Origin: Psychrobacillus glaciei
GTDB lineage: Bacteria; Bacillota; Bacilli; Bacillales_A; Planococcaceae
Direction: 5' to 3'
Length of the DNA stretch: 64,000 nt
Assembly (NCBI RefSeq): GCF_008973485.1
Contig: NZ_CP031223.1
Span: 1,302,001-1,366,000 of the forward strand
The first letter of the stretch is position 1; the number at the start of each line of letters is the position of its first letter. Position numbers and translations under genes: made by a program. The notes under the pieces are model-generated. The model ran no database searches. It saw nothing but the letters and a program-made list of their open reading frames with translations, and was not told the origin of the DNA. Of this stretch, positions 1-8,974 are shown one piece after another.

Positions 1-809
1 GTGAAGTATTAACAGATCACAAACCTGTAGAAAAAAAATCGCCAATTTCAGCAAAAACGGCTGATCAAGTGAAAGAAATACTAGCCAGTACCGTGACGTC
101 AGAACATGGTACAGCTAAGCGATTTAAGTTAGATGAATATACAACTGCTGGTAAAACTGGTACTGCTCAAATAGCAAAACCAGGTGGTGGATACTATTGG
201 GGAAGTAATTTCTTTTTATATTCTTTTTTAGGTATGGCGCCTGTAGAAGATCCCCAATTAATTGTTTATGTGGCTGTTCATAAACCCCAATTGGAAGGTA
301 CGGAAGTTGGATCAGAGCCTACTTCTGAAATTTTTAAATCTGTGATAGAAAATAGCTTGAAATACTTAAATATTAAACCTAAAAGTTTAGAACTTGCATC
401 CCCAATTAAAATGCCCAATGTTGTTGGTAAAGATATAATAGAAAGTCAGAGCTTACTAGAGTCGCAAGGATTAAAAACTGTTATAATTGGGCAGAGGGAA
501 CAGGTAAAGGAACAATTTCCTATTGCAGGAACTTCCATGTTAGCGAGTGGCACGGTATTTATTAAAGGCCAAGGAGAAATTCAATTACCTAATTTTACAG
601 GATGGTCTAAACGAAATTTATTAATTTACAAATCATTAGCGAATATTCCGATAGAAGTTATTGGGGAAGGATATGTTACTAGTCAAAGTTTAACGACAGG
701 ATCTATTGTTTCGGATACTACCCCAGTTGTTGTTCGTTTGTCGACACCAAAAGAAACAGAAATTTTACCAGAATTAGAGGAAAATATGGAAATACCACCA
801 CAAGACTAA
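1..809 (+). CDS. pbpB: Penicillin-binding protein 2B (class B PBP), 3' part only
   Basis: The reading frame is open from the left edge, so the 5' part lies outside the window. The visible part has the KTGTAQ box, the third active-site motif of penicillin-binding transpeptidases, followed by the end of the transpeptidase domain. Two PASTA-like repeats come next, beginning near MPNVVGK (about nt 412) and IQLPNFTGW (about nt 580). The C-terminus is acidic. Class B PBPs of this type cross-link septal peptidoglycan in the divisome. The next gene is spoVD, the pbpB-spoVD order of Bacillus dcw clusters, which supports PBP2B. Only the last 268 or so codons are seen, so the SxxK and SxN motifs could not be checked. 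Confidence 0.9.
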   Translation, partial: EVLTDHKPVEKKSPISAKTADQVKEILASTVTSEHGTAKRFKLDEYTTAGKTGTAQIAKPGGGYYWGSNFFLYSFLGMAPVEDPQLIVYVAVHKPQLEGTEVGSEPTSEIFKSVIENSLKYLNIKPKSLELASPIKMPNVVGKDIIESQSLLESQGLKTVIIGQREQVKEQFPIAGTSMLASGTVFIKGQGEIQLPNFTGWSKRNLLIYKSLANIPIEVIGEGYVTSQSLTTGSIVSDTTPVVVRLSTPKETEILPELEENMEIPPQD

Positions 810-898
810 AATAGTGATAGAATAGTTAGTGTCATTTTCTCATACGCTATCTAAAACGATTAAAAGGGGAAAATGTAATTTCAAAAGTAAAACAAATC

Positions 899-2776
899 AT
901 GCGTCTCCGAGTTATTTGGTTGATTACGATATTGCTATTTTTAGCAGTGATTTTGAAATTAGTGCAGCTTCAATTTTTTCAATTTGAAGAATTGACGACT
1001 AAGGCAAAAGAAAGCTGGGATAGAGAGTTGCCTTATGCCTCACTTCGAGGTAATATCTTGGACAGAAATGGGGAAGTGATCGTAGGAAATAAGCTCTCTC
1101 CGACATTATTTTACATGCCTTCCCAAAATGATGATCCAGAGAAAGTGGCACAACAAATTGCACCACTTATTAATATGGAAACAGAAGATTTATTTGATCA
1201 AATAAATAAAAGAGCTTACTTGATCAAGATCGCACCAAAAGGAAAGAACATCTCTTCAGAGCTTGCGATGGAAATACAAGATAAAAATATAAAAGGTTTG
1301 TATGCAGGCATCGATTATGTACGAGACTACCCACATGGGAATATGCTTTCGAGATTACTAGGATTCACTGGTTATGATGCTCAAGGTCTTGCTGGTATAG
1401 AATATCAATACGACTCTATATTAAAAGGGAAATCCTCAGCAATCCGAATGTATACAGATGCAAAAGGTATTCCGCTTCCCCATGTTGATGACGGATGGAA
1501 GAATGGCGTTACAGGAAACCATGTACAATTAACAATTGATTTGAAAATCCAAGAAGTTGTGGAAAGAGAACTTTCACAAGCAATGGAAAAGTATGAAGCC
1601 ACGCAGGCAATTGCAATTGTAATGAATCCTAAGAATGGTGAAATACTCGCGCTTTCTTCTTCACCAAATTTCGATCCAGCCGCGTATCAAGAAGTGGACT
1701 CTACAATCTATAATCGTAATTTACCAGTTTGGATGACCTTTGAACCAGGTTCTACATTTAAAATCATTACATTAAGTGCTGCATTAGAAGAAAATGTAGT
1801 TGACCTGGAAGAAGATCACTTTAATGACATAGGATATACAATGGTCGGAGGAGCGAGACTACGTTGCTGGAAAAGAGAAGGGCATGGCAATCAAACATTT
1901 CTAGAAGTAGTAGAAAATTCATGTAATCCAGGATTTATTGAGCTTGGTAGAAGAGTAGGTCCAGAAAAGCTTCAGGATTACATACGAAAATTTGGCTTTG
2001 GACAATCGACAGGATCTGGAATGGCTGGAGAATCAACGGGTATTCTATTTAGTAAAGATGCCTACGGTCCAGTTGAACACGCCACTACATCATTTGGCCA
2101 AGGAATATCCGTAACGCCAATACAACAAGTGCAGGCAGTTGCAGCTGCCGTAAACGGAGGATATTTATATAAACCATACATTGTGAAAAACATTTTAGAT
2201 GGTGAAACGAATGAAATATTGTCCAGTACGGAACCTGAGTTAAAGCATCAAGTAATAAGTGAAGAAACATCAGCGAAGGTTCGAGATGCGCTCGAACATG
2301 TAGTTGCAGAGGGGTCTGGTCGAAATGCATACAGAGATCAGTTGCGCATCGGTGGGAAGACGGGTACTGCCCAAAAAGTACAGAATGGGAGATATATGGA
2401 TGGAGAGTATATCGTATCGTTTATTGGTTTTGCACCTGCAGATGACCCAGAGCTAATCGTATATGTTGCAATCGATAATCCAAAACACAGTTCTCAATTT
2501 GGGGGCGTCATTGCAGCACCTATAGTTGGGCAAATAATTGAGGATTCCCTAGGAGTAACTGGTAGTGGAGCTCAATTAGAGAAAGAATACCGTTGGGGGG
2601 ATATCCAACAAGTTCGTGTGCCAAACTTAGTAGGAACGAAGAAAAAAGAAATAACTGAATACATGTATCCATTTCACATTGTTTGGCATGGTGATGGAGA
2701 TGAAATACTTTCTCAATTGCCAAAAGAAAATAGCTTAATCCCAATTGATGGGAAAATACACGTCTACACTAAATAA
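899..2776 (+). CDS. spoVD: Stage V sporulation protein D, class B penicillin-binding protein
   Basis: The protein has about 625 residues: an N-terminal membrane anchor (about residues 7-25), a PBP dimerisation region, a transpeptidase domain and one C-terminal PASTA domain (from about 572). Active-site motifs are STFK near residue 285, SCN in ENSCNPGF, and KTGTAQ near 485. SpoVD makes spore cortex peptidoglycan with SpoVE. The position after pbpB and before mraY fits, although murE, expected between them, is absent. The first ATG (899) has no ribosome binding site. The good site AAAGGGG at 863-869 is spaced instead for an ATT codon at 878, which would add MSKVKQI in frame. The true start is therefore uncertain and may be non-AUG. 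Confidence 0.92.
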   Translation: MRLRVIWLITILLFLAVILKLVQLQFFQFEELTTKAKESWDRELPYASLRGNILDRNGEVIVGNKLSPTLFYMPSQNDDPEKVAQQIAPLINMETEDLFDQINKRAYLIKIAPKGKNISSELAMEIQDKNIKGLYAGIDYVRDYPHGNMLSRLLGFTGYDAQGLAGIEYQYDSILKGKSSAIRMYTDAKGIPLPHVDDGWKNGVTGNHVQLTIDLKIQEVVERELSQAMEKYEATQAIAIVMNPKNGEILALSSSPNFDPAAYQEVDSTIYNRNLPVWMTFEPGSTFKIITLSAALEENVVDLEEDHFNDIGYTMVGGARLRCWKREGHGNQTFLEVVENSCNPGFIELGRRVGPEKLQDYIRKFGFGQSTGSGMAGESTGILFSKDAYGPVEHATTSFGQGISVTPIQQVQAVAAAVNGGYLYKPYIVKNILDGETNEILSSTEPELKHQVISEETSAKVRDALEHVVAEGSGRNAYRDQLRIGGKTGTAQKVQNGRYMDGEYIVSFIGFAPADDPELIVYVAIDNPKHSSQFGGVIAAPIVGQIIEDSLGVTGSGAQLEKEYRWGDIQQVRVPNLVGTKKKEITEYMYPFHIVWHGDGDEILSQLPKENSLIPIDGKIHVYTK

Positions 2777-2826
2777 TTAACTATAGTTCATTCATCGATA
2801 GTTGATTGCAATTAAGGAGATTTTTT

Positions 2827-3798
2827 ATGACACTATCTACAACCATTATTACACTTATTTTTAGCTTTTTGCTATCGGTTATTCTTGCACCAATTGTTAT
2901 TCCATATTTAAGAAAAATGAAATTTGGTCAAAGCATTAGAGAAGAAGGACCAGAATCTCATCACAAAAAAGCTGGAACCCCAACAATGGGGGGGCTTATA
3001 TTTATGACATCTATTATAATATCGACTCTAGCCATTTCAATTTACTTTGATAAATTAACGACACAAACAGTGGTGTTGCTCCTTATACTGGTAGGTTTTG
3101 GGCTGATTGGGTTTTTAGATGATTTTATTAAAGTGGTTTTAAAAAGGAATTTAGGTTTAACGTCTATACAAAAATTAATTGGTCAAATTATTATTTCTGT
3201 AATTGCTTATTTTTTATTAAAGCTAGGACCATTTGATACAACGCTTGCAATACCATTTACAAAAATAGCAATATCACTTGGCCAATTTTATGTAGCTTTT
3301 CTTCTATTCTGGTTAGTTGGATTCTCCAATGCAGTTAACCTGTCGGATGGATTAGATGGATTAGTGTCAGGTACTGCTTCGGTTTCCTTCGTTACTTTTG
3401 GAGTGATCGCACTTACTTATGAACAGACAGATATTGCCATCTTTGCTTTTAGTGTCTCTGGTGCGCTTTTAGGGTTTCTTTTATTCAATAAAAACCCTGC
3501 AAAGGTTTTTATGGGTGACACTGGATCACTAGCACTTGGTGGGGCACTAGCGATGGTATCAATCCTTGTAAAGCAAGAGCTGATATTACTCTTGGTAGGA
3601 ATCATTTTTGTTATGGAAACTTTGTCTGTCATTTTACAAGTAATTAGCTTTAAAACAACAGGCAAGCGTATTTTTAAAATGAGTCCAATTCATCATCATT
3701 TCGAACTTTCCGGGTGGTCTGAAAGAAAAGTAGTGACTGTATTTTGGGCAATCGGCTTTTTAGCGTCAATGATAGTTGTATTCTTGGAGGTTTTATAA
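2827..3798 (+). CDS. mraY: Phospho-N-acetylmuramoyl-pentapeptide-transferase (MraY)
   Basis: MraY transfers phospho-MurNAc-pentapeptide to undecaprenyl phosphate, giving lipid I at the cytoplasmic membrane. The protein has 323 residues and about ten membrane segments. Family motifs are present: the [12 protein letters not shown] loop near the N-terminus, FLDDFIK (Asp-Asp near residue 98), NLSDGLDGL near 172, and [12 protein letters not shown] near 288. I chose the ATG at 2827 because AAGGAGA at 2814-2820 is well spaced; an in-frame TTG at 2806 lies upstream of that site. murD starts one base after the stop, so the two are translationally close. Confidence 0.97.
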   Translation: MTLSTTIITLIFSFLLSVILAPIVIPYLRKMKFGQSIREEGPESHHKKAGTPTMGGLIFMTSIIISTLAISIYFDKLTTQTVVLLLILVGFGLIGFLDDFIKVVLKRNLGLTSIQKLIGQIIISVIAYFLLKLGPFDTTLAIPFTKIAISLGQFYVAFLLFWLVGFSNAVNLSDGLDGLVSGTASVSFVTFGVIALTYEQTDIAIFAFSVSGALLGFLLFNKNPAKVFMGDTGSLALGGALAMVSILVKQELILLLVGIIFVMETLSVILQVISFKTTGKRIFKMSPIHHHFELSGWSERKVVTVFWAIGFLASMIVVFLEVL

Positions 3799-3799
3799 A

Positions 3800-5155
3800 A
3801 TGAAGCAATTACCATTAGTCTATCATAAGAAAATTCTTGTATTAGGTCTTGCAAAAAGTGGTACAGCTGCAGCAGAGATTTTACATGACTTAGGTGCCTT
3901 TGTAACAGTGAATGATTCGAAACCTTTTGAACAAAATAAGAACGCGCAATATCTACTTTCAAAAGGAATGACTGTCATTTGTGGGAGTCATCCTGAAAAT
4001 CTCTTAGATGAGGGGTTTAGTCTAATTGTCAAGAACCCTGGAATTCCCTATACGAATCCAGTAATTGCAGATGCTAAAAAAAGAGGTATTCCTGTATGGT
4101 CAGAAGTCGAGCTAGCTTTTCGTATAAGCGATGCACCGATGATTGGTATCACGGGTTCAAATGGAAAAACAACAACAACTACATTAATATTTGACATGTT
4201 AGAAGGTGGAAACAAACACCCATTAATAGCTGGTAATATTGGTACGGTTGCCAGTAGCGTTGCAACAAAAGCAACGGAGGATAATATTATTGTAACGGAA
4301 TTATCTTCCTTTCAACTCATGGGGACAGAAGAGCTTAAACCTAAAATTGCGGTTTTGACAAATTTATATGAGGCACATTTAGATTATCATACTAATTTCC
4401 AAGAATATACAGATGCGAAATTTAATGTTACGAAGAATCAAGATGAGAATGATTGGTTTATTTATAATGGTGAACAGAAAATTGTAACTGATTATGCTTT
4501 AAAGACTAAAGCACAGAAAGTTCCTTTTTATGTAAGTGGAAAAATGGAAGTTGGCATAAGTGCAGACGACTTATATGTATATTGGAATGGGGAAAAGTTG
4601 TTTGAAAGGTCTATTATAAAACTTCGTGGAAAACATAATTTAGAAAACGTATTAGCTGCAACTGCGGTTTCACTTCTACTGGATTGTTCGTTAGAAAATA
4701 TTATGGAAGTACTTACTTCTTTTCATGGTGTAAAACACCGCACTCAATTTGTTCGAGAGTGGCAAAATAGAAAGTTTTATAATGATTCAAAGGCAACGAA
4801 TGCGCTAGCAACAAAAAGTGCTTTAGAAGGTTTTTCAGAGCCGGTAGTATTGATTGCTGGTGGAGTAGATAGAGGGCACTCTTTCGATGAGCTAATTCCA
4901 CACTTACATAATGTGAAGGCTATAATTCACTATGGTGCAACTGCTGAGCGACTACAGGAATTTGGTGTACAACAAGCCATTCCTTCGGTTATTCCAGTAA
5001 GCAACCTAATAGAAGCTATTGCCAAAGCTGTTCAATTATCAGCAGAAGGGGATATCATATTACTTTCCCCAGCATGTGCAAGTTGGGATCAATACGAAAG
5101 TTTTGAAGACCGTGGGGATGAATTTATTGAACAAGTGCTCGCTTTAAACGAATAA
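3800..5155 (+). CDS. murD: UDP-N-acetylmuramoyl-L-alanine--D-glutamate ligase
   Basis: MurD adds D-glutamate to UDP-MurNAc-L-Ala in the cytosolic phase of peptidoglycan synthesis. The protein has 451 residues, the usual length. It has an N-terminal nucleotide-binding domain (LVLGLAKSGTAAAE), the Mur ligase ATP loop GITGSNGKTTTT near residue 115, and the C-terminal ligase domain with HRTQFV, NDSKATN and LLSPACASWDQYESFEDRG. The ATG at 3800 follows GGAGG at 3786-3790. An in-frame upstream GTG at 3776 lies inside mraY and lacks a site. It belongs to the mraY-murD-spoVE run. Confidence 0.97.
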   Translation: MKQLPLVYHKKILVLGLAKSGTAAAEILHDLGAFVTVNDSKPFEQNKNAQYLLSKGMTVICGSHPENLLDEGFSLIVKNPGIPYTNPVIADAKKRGIPVWSEVELAFRISDAPMIGITGSNGKTTTTTLIFDMLEGGNKHPLIAGNIGTVASSVATKATEDNIIVTELSSFQLMGTEELKPKIAVLTNLYEAHLDYHTNFQEYTDAKFNVTKNQDENDWFIYNGEQKIVTDYALKTKAQKVPFYVSGKMEVGISADDLYVYWNGEKLFERSIIKLRGKHNLENVLAATAVSLLLDCSLENIMEVLTSFHGVKHRTQFVREWQNRKFYNDSKATNALATKSALEGFSEPVVLIAGGVDRGHSFDELIPHLHNVKAIIHYGATAERLQEFGVQQAIPSVIPVSNLIEAIAKAVQLSAEGDIILLSPACASWDQYESFEDRGDEFIEQVLALNE

Positions 5156-5171
5156 CGAAGGGATGAAGTAA

Positions 5172-6266
5172 TCGAAAGATAAAAGAATCATCTTATTTTT
5201 ATCGTCCGTCCTTTTCCTATCTATTATAGGAATATTATTTGTCCATTCTGCAGGTTCATATTGGAGTGAGGTGCATTATAAGGATCAATTGCCGTTTGCA
5301 TTTAAACAAGCAAGTTATTTAGTGGTAGGCATACTAGGAGCCTTATTTATACGGAACAAAAGTTTTGTAAGGCTCCCTATGTTCTGGATCGGCACTTATA
5401 TACTCTCTATTTTATTTTTAATAGGTGTGTTAATTCCGGGAATAGGTGTTGTACGCAATGGCTCACAAAGTTGGATTTCACTTGGTTTTATGAATTTTCA
5501 ACCAGCTGAACTTGCTAAAATTGCAGTATTAGGAATGCTCTCTTTTTCACTAGGAAATGAAAAAAAGTCAAAACTAAAACTATACACGCAGTCCGCCTTT
5601 GTTTTACTTTTACCTGTTTCCTTTATCATGCTTCAACCAGATTTTGGTTCTGCATTTGTGTTAATCGTAGCAGCCTTTATTCTTCTATTTGCGGCTGGCT
5701 TGCCTTTAAAGTTTTTCGTCTCGATAGGCATGACGGGAATTGTTGCATTAGTTGCATTAATTGCTTCTGCACCTTATCGTCTTGATCGTATTCAATCGTT
5801 TCTAGATCCTTGGAAAGATCCTTTAGGTACTGGTTTTCAAGCGATTCAATCGTTACTTGCAGTTGGACCTGCAGGTTTGTTTGGATTTGGTTACGGGAAT
5901 AGTAGACAGAAGTTTCTATACTTACCGGAGCCACAAAATGATTTTATTTTCTCGATTTTATTAGAAGAAACAGGTTTTATTGGGGGATTCATCGTTATTT
6001 CCACATTTGTTTTATTTTTTACGACGGGCTTTACATTAGCAACACGAGTGAAAACCAGATCTTCACAATTAACAATAATTGGATTTACCTCGTTGTTAGC
6101 TATACAAACCTTTCTAAATATGGGAGTTGTTACGGGTTTACTTCCCGTTACAGGAGTAACACTACCATTTATAAGTTATGGCGGTTCGTCATTAGTTACG
6201 ACATGGGGGATAATCGGAATCATCTTAAATTTGGCAAATGACTCTGAAAAAGAAGGGAGGCGGTAG
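5172..6266 (+). CDS. spoVE: FtsW/SpoVE-family SEDS peptidoglycan polymerase, start codon unresolved
   Basis: SEDS proteins polymerise lipid II in the membrane with a class B PBP partner (SpoVE-SpoVD in sporulation, FtsW-PBP2B in division). The protein has about ten membrane segments and family motifs NFQPAELAK, LQPDFGSA, YRLDRIQSF, QNDFIFSILLEETGF and PFISYGGSSL. The first canonical start in frame is GTG at 5271, but the frame upstream to 5172 encodes the family's first membrane helix (SSVLFLSIIGILFVHSAGSYW) with no ATG, GTG or TTG. An in-frame ATG AAG TAA precedes it at 5163-5171. Translation must begin at a non-AUG codon, or the start is mutated or mis-sequenced. I give the open frame after the stop. 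Position favours SpoVE, but FtsW cannot be excluded. Confidence 0.85.
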   Translation, partial: SKDKRIILFLSSVLFLSIIGILFVHSAGSYWSEVHYKDQLPFAFKQASYLVVGILGALFIRNKSFVRLPMFWIGTYILSILFLIGVLIPGIGVVRNGSQSWISLGFMNFQPAELAKIAVLGMLSFSLGNEKKSKLKLYTQSAFVLLLPVSFIMLQPDFGSAFVLIVAAFILLFAAGLPLKFFVSIGMTGIVALVALIASAPYRLDRIQSFLDPWKDPLGTGFQAIQSLLAVGPAGLFGFGYGNSRQKFLYLPEPQNDFIFSILLEETGFIGGFIVISTFVLFFTTGFTLATRVKTRSSQLTIIGFTSLLAIQTFLNMGVVTGLLPVTGVTLPFISYGGSSLVTTWGIIGIILNLANDSEKEGRR

Positions 6267-6267
6267 A

Positions 6268-7065
6268 ATGGAAAAAGTCATAGATATTGAAGATCGAATT
6301 CCAACTTTAAAAGAACGTAGGCGAAGAAGAACAAATAAAAAGTTTTCCATTCTACTTTTTCTCTTTGTCACAACATTAATAGTTGTGCTTTATTTTCAAT
6401 CTTCTTATAGCCAAATTCAAACGATTAGAGTTACTGGAGCAACTCTTGTATCAAATGAACAGTACATAAAGCAAAGTACTTTAAATTTAGGCGATTCCAT
6501 GTGGAGCTTTAGAGAAAATCAGATTGCAAAATTAATAGAAGAAAACGAATGGGTAGCATCTGCCAAAGTTAATCGTAATTGGTTAACAGGAGTAGATATA
6601 AAGGTAAAAGAGTATAAAAAAATTGGTTATCAGGAAAACGGGAATGACCTTTTAATAATTTTAGAAAATGGGAAGAATATTAAAGCAGAAGGACAAGTTG
6701 TTCCAATGGATGGTCCAATTTTTTCGGAATTTAAAGACGAGAAAATTAGAATGAGACTCATTAAAGAGTTGAAAAATTTAAATACGGAAGTATTAATGAC
6801 CATATCACAAATCAATTATACTCCTACTGAAAATGATGCATATTCGATCCAAGTTTTTATGAACGATGGAAACGAAGTTCAAGCGATAATTCCATCCTTC
6901 TCTAAAAAAATGAAATTTTATCCATCTATTGTGTCGCAGCTTGATCCAGATGTTAAAGGAATTATTGATCTAGAAGTAGGTTCCTTTTTTCAACCATATA
7001 AAGAAGTGTATAAAAAAGTTGTGAAAGAGGAGGCGACGGAGGTTGAAGAAGAGCAAACTCCTTAG
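6268..7065 (+). CDS. divIB: Cell division protein DivIB/FtsQ
   Basis: DivIB is a bitopic divisome protein that works with FtsL and DivIC. The 265-residue protein has a basic cytoplasmic tail (KERRRRRTNKK), one membrane helix (about residues 25-45), a POTRA region beginning near IQTIRVTGATLVS, and a FtsQ/DivIB domain. The C-terminal tail is acidic. The ATG at 6268 follows AAGGGAGG at 6253-6260 and lies two bases beyond the spoVE stop. murG and murB, which separate spoVE from divIB in B. subtilis, are absent. The last codons overlap the next gene. Confidence 0.93.
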   Translation: MEKVIDIEDRIPTLKERRRRRTNKKFSILLFLFVTTLIVVLYFQSSYSQIQTIRVTGATLVSNEQYIKQSTLNLGDSMWSFRENQIAKLIEENEWVASAKVNRNWLTGVDIKVKEYKKIGYQENGNDLLIILENGKNIKAEGQVVPMDGPIFSEFKDEKIRMRLIKELKNLNTEVLMTISQINYTPTENDAYSIQVFMNDGNEVQAIIPSFSKKMKFYPSIVSQLDPDVKGIIDLEVGSFFQPYKEVYKKVVKEEATEVEEEQTP

Positions 7066-7765
7066 AATTCCTTCAAGAGGACTGGTATTAATTTCTTTAG
7101 TTAGTTTAGTACTAGGATTTATACTCGCATACTCCTATAGTATTTCGTCTGCAGACAAAGAACAAAATACTTCTAACTCAGTTGGTTTTAAAGAACAGGA
7201 AAAATACAAAAAAGAATTGATTCATCAAAAAGAGAGAAATAAAGAGCTAACAGAAGAAATAAATGCAAAACAGCAAGATATTAGAAAATATGAAAAGTCA
7301 TTTGCTAGTAGTGAAAAAAGTGTAGAGGAGTTAGTAAAAGAAGCGGAAATGTTACGGTTGCTAATTGGCGATATTCCTTCGCAAGGTAAAGGAATATCTG
7401 TTTCTCTACAGGATGGTGCTTATAATCCTTCACAAGAAAATCCAAATGATTATATTGTTCATGAAAGTCATTTATTTAAGGTCATTAATGAATTAAAAAT
7501 ATCTGGTGCTGAAGCTCTTTCTATCAATGGTCAAAGGCTACAGACGAATTCTTATATCCGTTGTACCGGTCCTGTTATTACGGTTGATGGGAAAACATTC
7601 CCTGCCCCTTTTACGATTGAGGCGGTTGGAGATCCAACTGTATTACTCGCTTCTGTCAATCTTGGCGGTGGGGTAGTGGATCAATTAACTAGCGATAATA
7701 TTGTAGTAACGGTTGAAGAAAAAGGGAAAATAACAATGCCTGCTTTGAGAGACGACAAAAACTAG
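7043..7765 (+). CDS. ylxW: DUF881 family protein (YlxW-like)
   Basis: This 240-residue protein has an N-terminal membrane helix (about 14-33), a heptad-rich coiled coil (about 45-110) and a C-terminal DUF881 domain. It starts at TTG 7043, overlapping divIB by 23 bases, with GAGGAGG at 7027-7033 as ribosome binding site. DUF881 proteins lie between divIB and sbp in Bacillus; their biochemical role is not settled. The location and coiled coil suggest a divisome-associated membrane protein, which is inference. The next gene is a paralogue. Confidence 0.85.
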   Translation: MKKSKLLRIPSRGLVLISLVSLVLGFILAYSYSISSADKEQNTSNSVGFKEQEKYKKELIHQKERNKELTEEINAKQQDIRKYEKSFASSEKSVEELVKEAEMLRLLIGDIPSQGKGISVSLQDGAYNPSQENPNDYIVHESHLFKVINELKISGAEALSINGQRLQTNSYIRCTGPVITVDGKTFPAPFTIEAVGDPTVLLASVNLGGGVVDQLTSDNIVVTVEEKGKITMPALRDDKN

Positions 7766-7787
7766 ACGAGGTGAAGGAGGCCGAATA

Positions 7788-8510
7788 ATGAAAAAAACCG
7801 TCTATATTCGGTTTACATTTATTTTATTAATCGTTGGGTTTATGTTAGCTGTCCAATATAATACAGTGCAAAGTCCAGAAACCCGGGACACAAGGGACGT
7901 ATGGGCAATTCGTCAAGAGCTTGCAAAAGAAACTGAATTACACTCTGAGTTATTGTCCGAAGTTCGTGGACTAGATCAAACACTTGGTAAATACGAAAAT
8001 ATGGTGAATGAAAGTCCAGAAATTGCATTGAACGATACAGTCATGCTACTAAAAAAAGACATTGGCCTAGAAGCTTTTAACGGACCAGGTCTCACGATAA
8101 AAGTTGAGCCGTCTTTAGAAAGTATCGCAGTGGGACAACCAATCGAAGGAATATCTCCAGATTTACTTGTCCGTTTAATAAACGAAATAAATCGATTTAA
8201 AGCTAAAGCAATTGAAGTAGATGGGAAAAGGATGATATACTCCTCAGCGATAAGAGATGTTAATGGCAAAACAACGGTTAATAATCTTGCCATTAAAAAG
8301 GCACCATTTTTAATCAGAATAGGAACTTCAACGTTCGAAGATGCTAAAAAAATGTATAATCAATTAGAGGCTTCTACTATTGGGGATGACTTTTATATTG
8401 ATAATTTAAAATTAGAAATAGGACAACCTGGAAATAATCTAAAAATAGCCGCATATGATCAGGCGATTAGTAAACAATTTCTATTAGAAATTCCAGGAGG
8501 AGAAAAATAA
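7788..8510 (+). CDS. ylxX: DUF881 family protein (YlxX-like)
   Basis: This is the second of two adjacent DUF881 genes and is also 240 residues long. It has an N-terminal membrane helix (about 5-23), a shorter coiled-coil stretch and the DUF881 domain with PGLTIKVEPS and LVRLINEINRFKAKAIEVDGK. The equivalent step in the upstream gene is LFKVINELKISGAEALSINGQ, so the two look like an old tandem duplication. The start at 7788 follows GAAGGAGG. It ends one base before sbp. Function is unknown; the conserved place in the cluster points to division. Confidence 0.87.
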   Translation: MKKTVYIRFTFILLIVGFMLAVQYNTVQSPETRDTRDVWAIRQELAKETELHSELLSEVRGLDQTLGKYENMVNESPEIALNDTVMLLKKDIGLEAFNGPGLTIKVEPSLESIAVGQPIEGISPDLLVRLINEINRFKAKAIEVDGKRMIYSSAIRDVNGKTTVNNLAIKKAPFLIRIGTSTFEDAKKMYNQLEASTIGDDFYIDNLKLEIGQPGNNLKIAAYDQAISKQFLLEIPGGEK

Positions 8511-8511
8511 T

Positions 8512-8862
8512 ATGTGGTTACCGTTATTAGGTCTAATACTTGGAATTTCCTTGGGTCTCCTAACTGATATTCAAATTCCGGAGATATATGAGAGTTATTT
8601 ATCTATCGCTGTATTGGCTGCATTAGATACATTATTTGGGGGTATAAGGGCACATTTACAACATGTTTACAATGATAAAGTATTTGTCTCTGGGTTTTTC
8701 TTTAATATTGCTTTAGCAGCTGCATTAGCATTTTTAGGAGTCCATCTTGGGGTCGATTTATACTTAGCTGCAATTTTTGCTTTTGGGGTTCGTTTATTTC
8801 AAAATATAGCAGTAATACGTCGGTTATTACTAACTAAATGGTCCGAAAGAAAAAGTGAATAG
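8512..8862 (+). CDS. sbp: Small basic protein (DUF1290 membrane protein)
   Basis: This 116-residue protein has three or four predicted membrane helices and a short basic C-terminal tail (RRLLLTKWSERKSE). Length, hydrophobic profile and place directly before ftsA match the small basic protein family of Bacillales. No biochemical function is established for the family. The ATG at 8512 follows GGAGGAG and lies one base after the preceding stop, so it is the last gene of the divIB-ylxW-ylxX-sbp run before a 112-base gap. Confidence 0.9.
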   Translation: MWLPLLGLILGISLGLLTDIQIPEIYESYLSIAVLAALDTLFGGIRAHLQHVYNDKVFVSGFFFNIALAAALAFLGVHLGVDLYLAAIFAFGVRLFQNIAVIRRLLLTKWSERKSE

Positions 8863-8911
8863 GAAATTTTGAATAGAACAAATGAAAAATTAACTATTTG
8901 TTTAGAAAATT

Positions 8912-8941
8912 TTAGACTTTATACGTTTTTTACAATAGAAT
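8912..8941 (+). promoter_or_regulatory. Possible sigma-A-type promoter before ftsA
   Basis: The 112-base gap before ftsA contains TTAGAC (8912-8917) and TAGAAT (8936-8941) separated by 18 bases in an AT-rich stretch, about 35 bases upstream of the ftsAZ ribosome binding site. This resembles a weak sigma-A promoter. ftsAZ has its own promoters in B. subtilis. The match is not strong and was judged by eye. Confidence 0.35.
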
Positions 8942-8974
8942 AATAAATAAAGAGTTATTAGGAGGTGCCACGAG

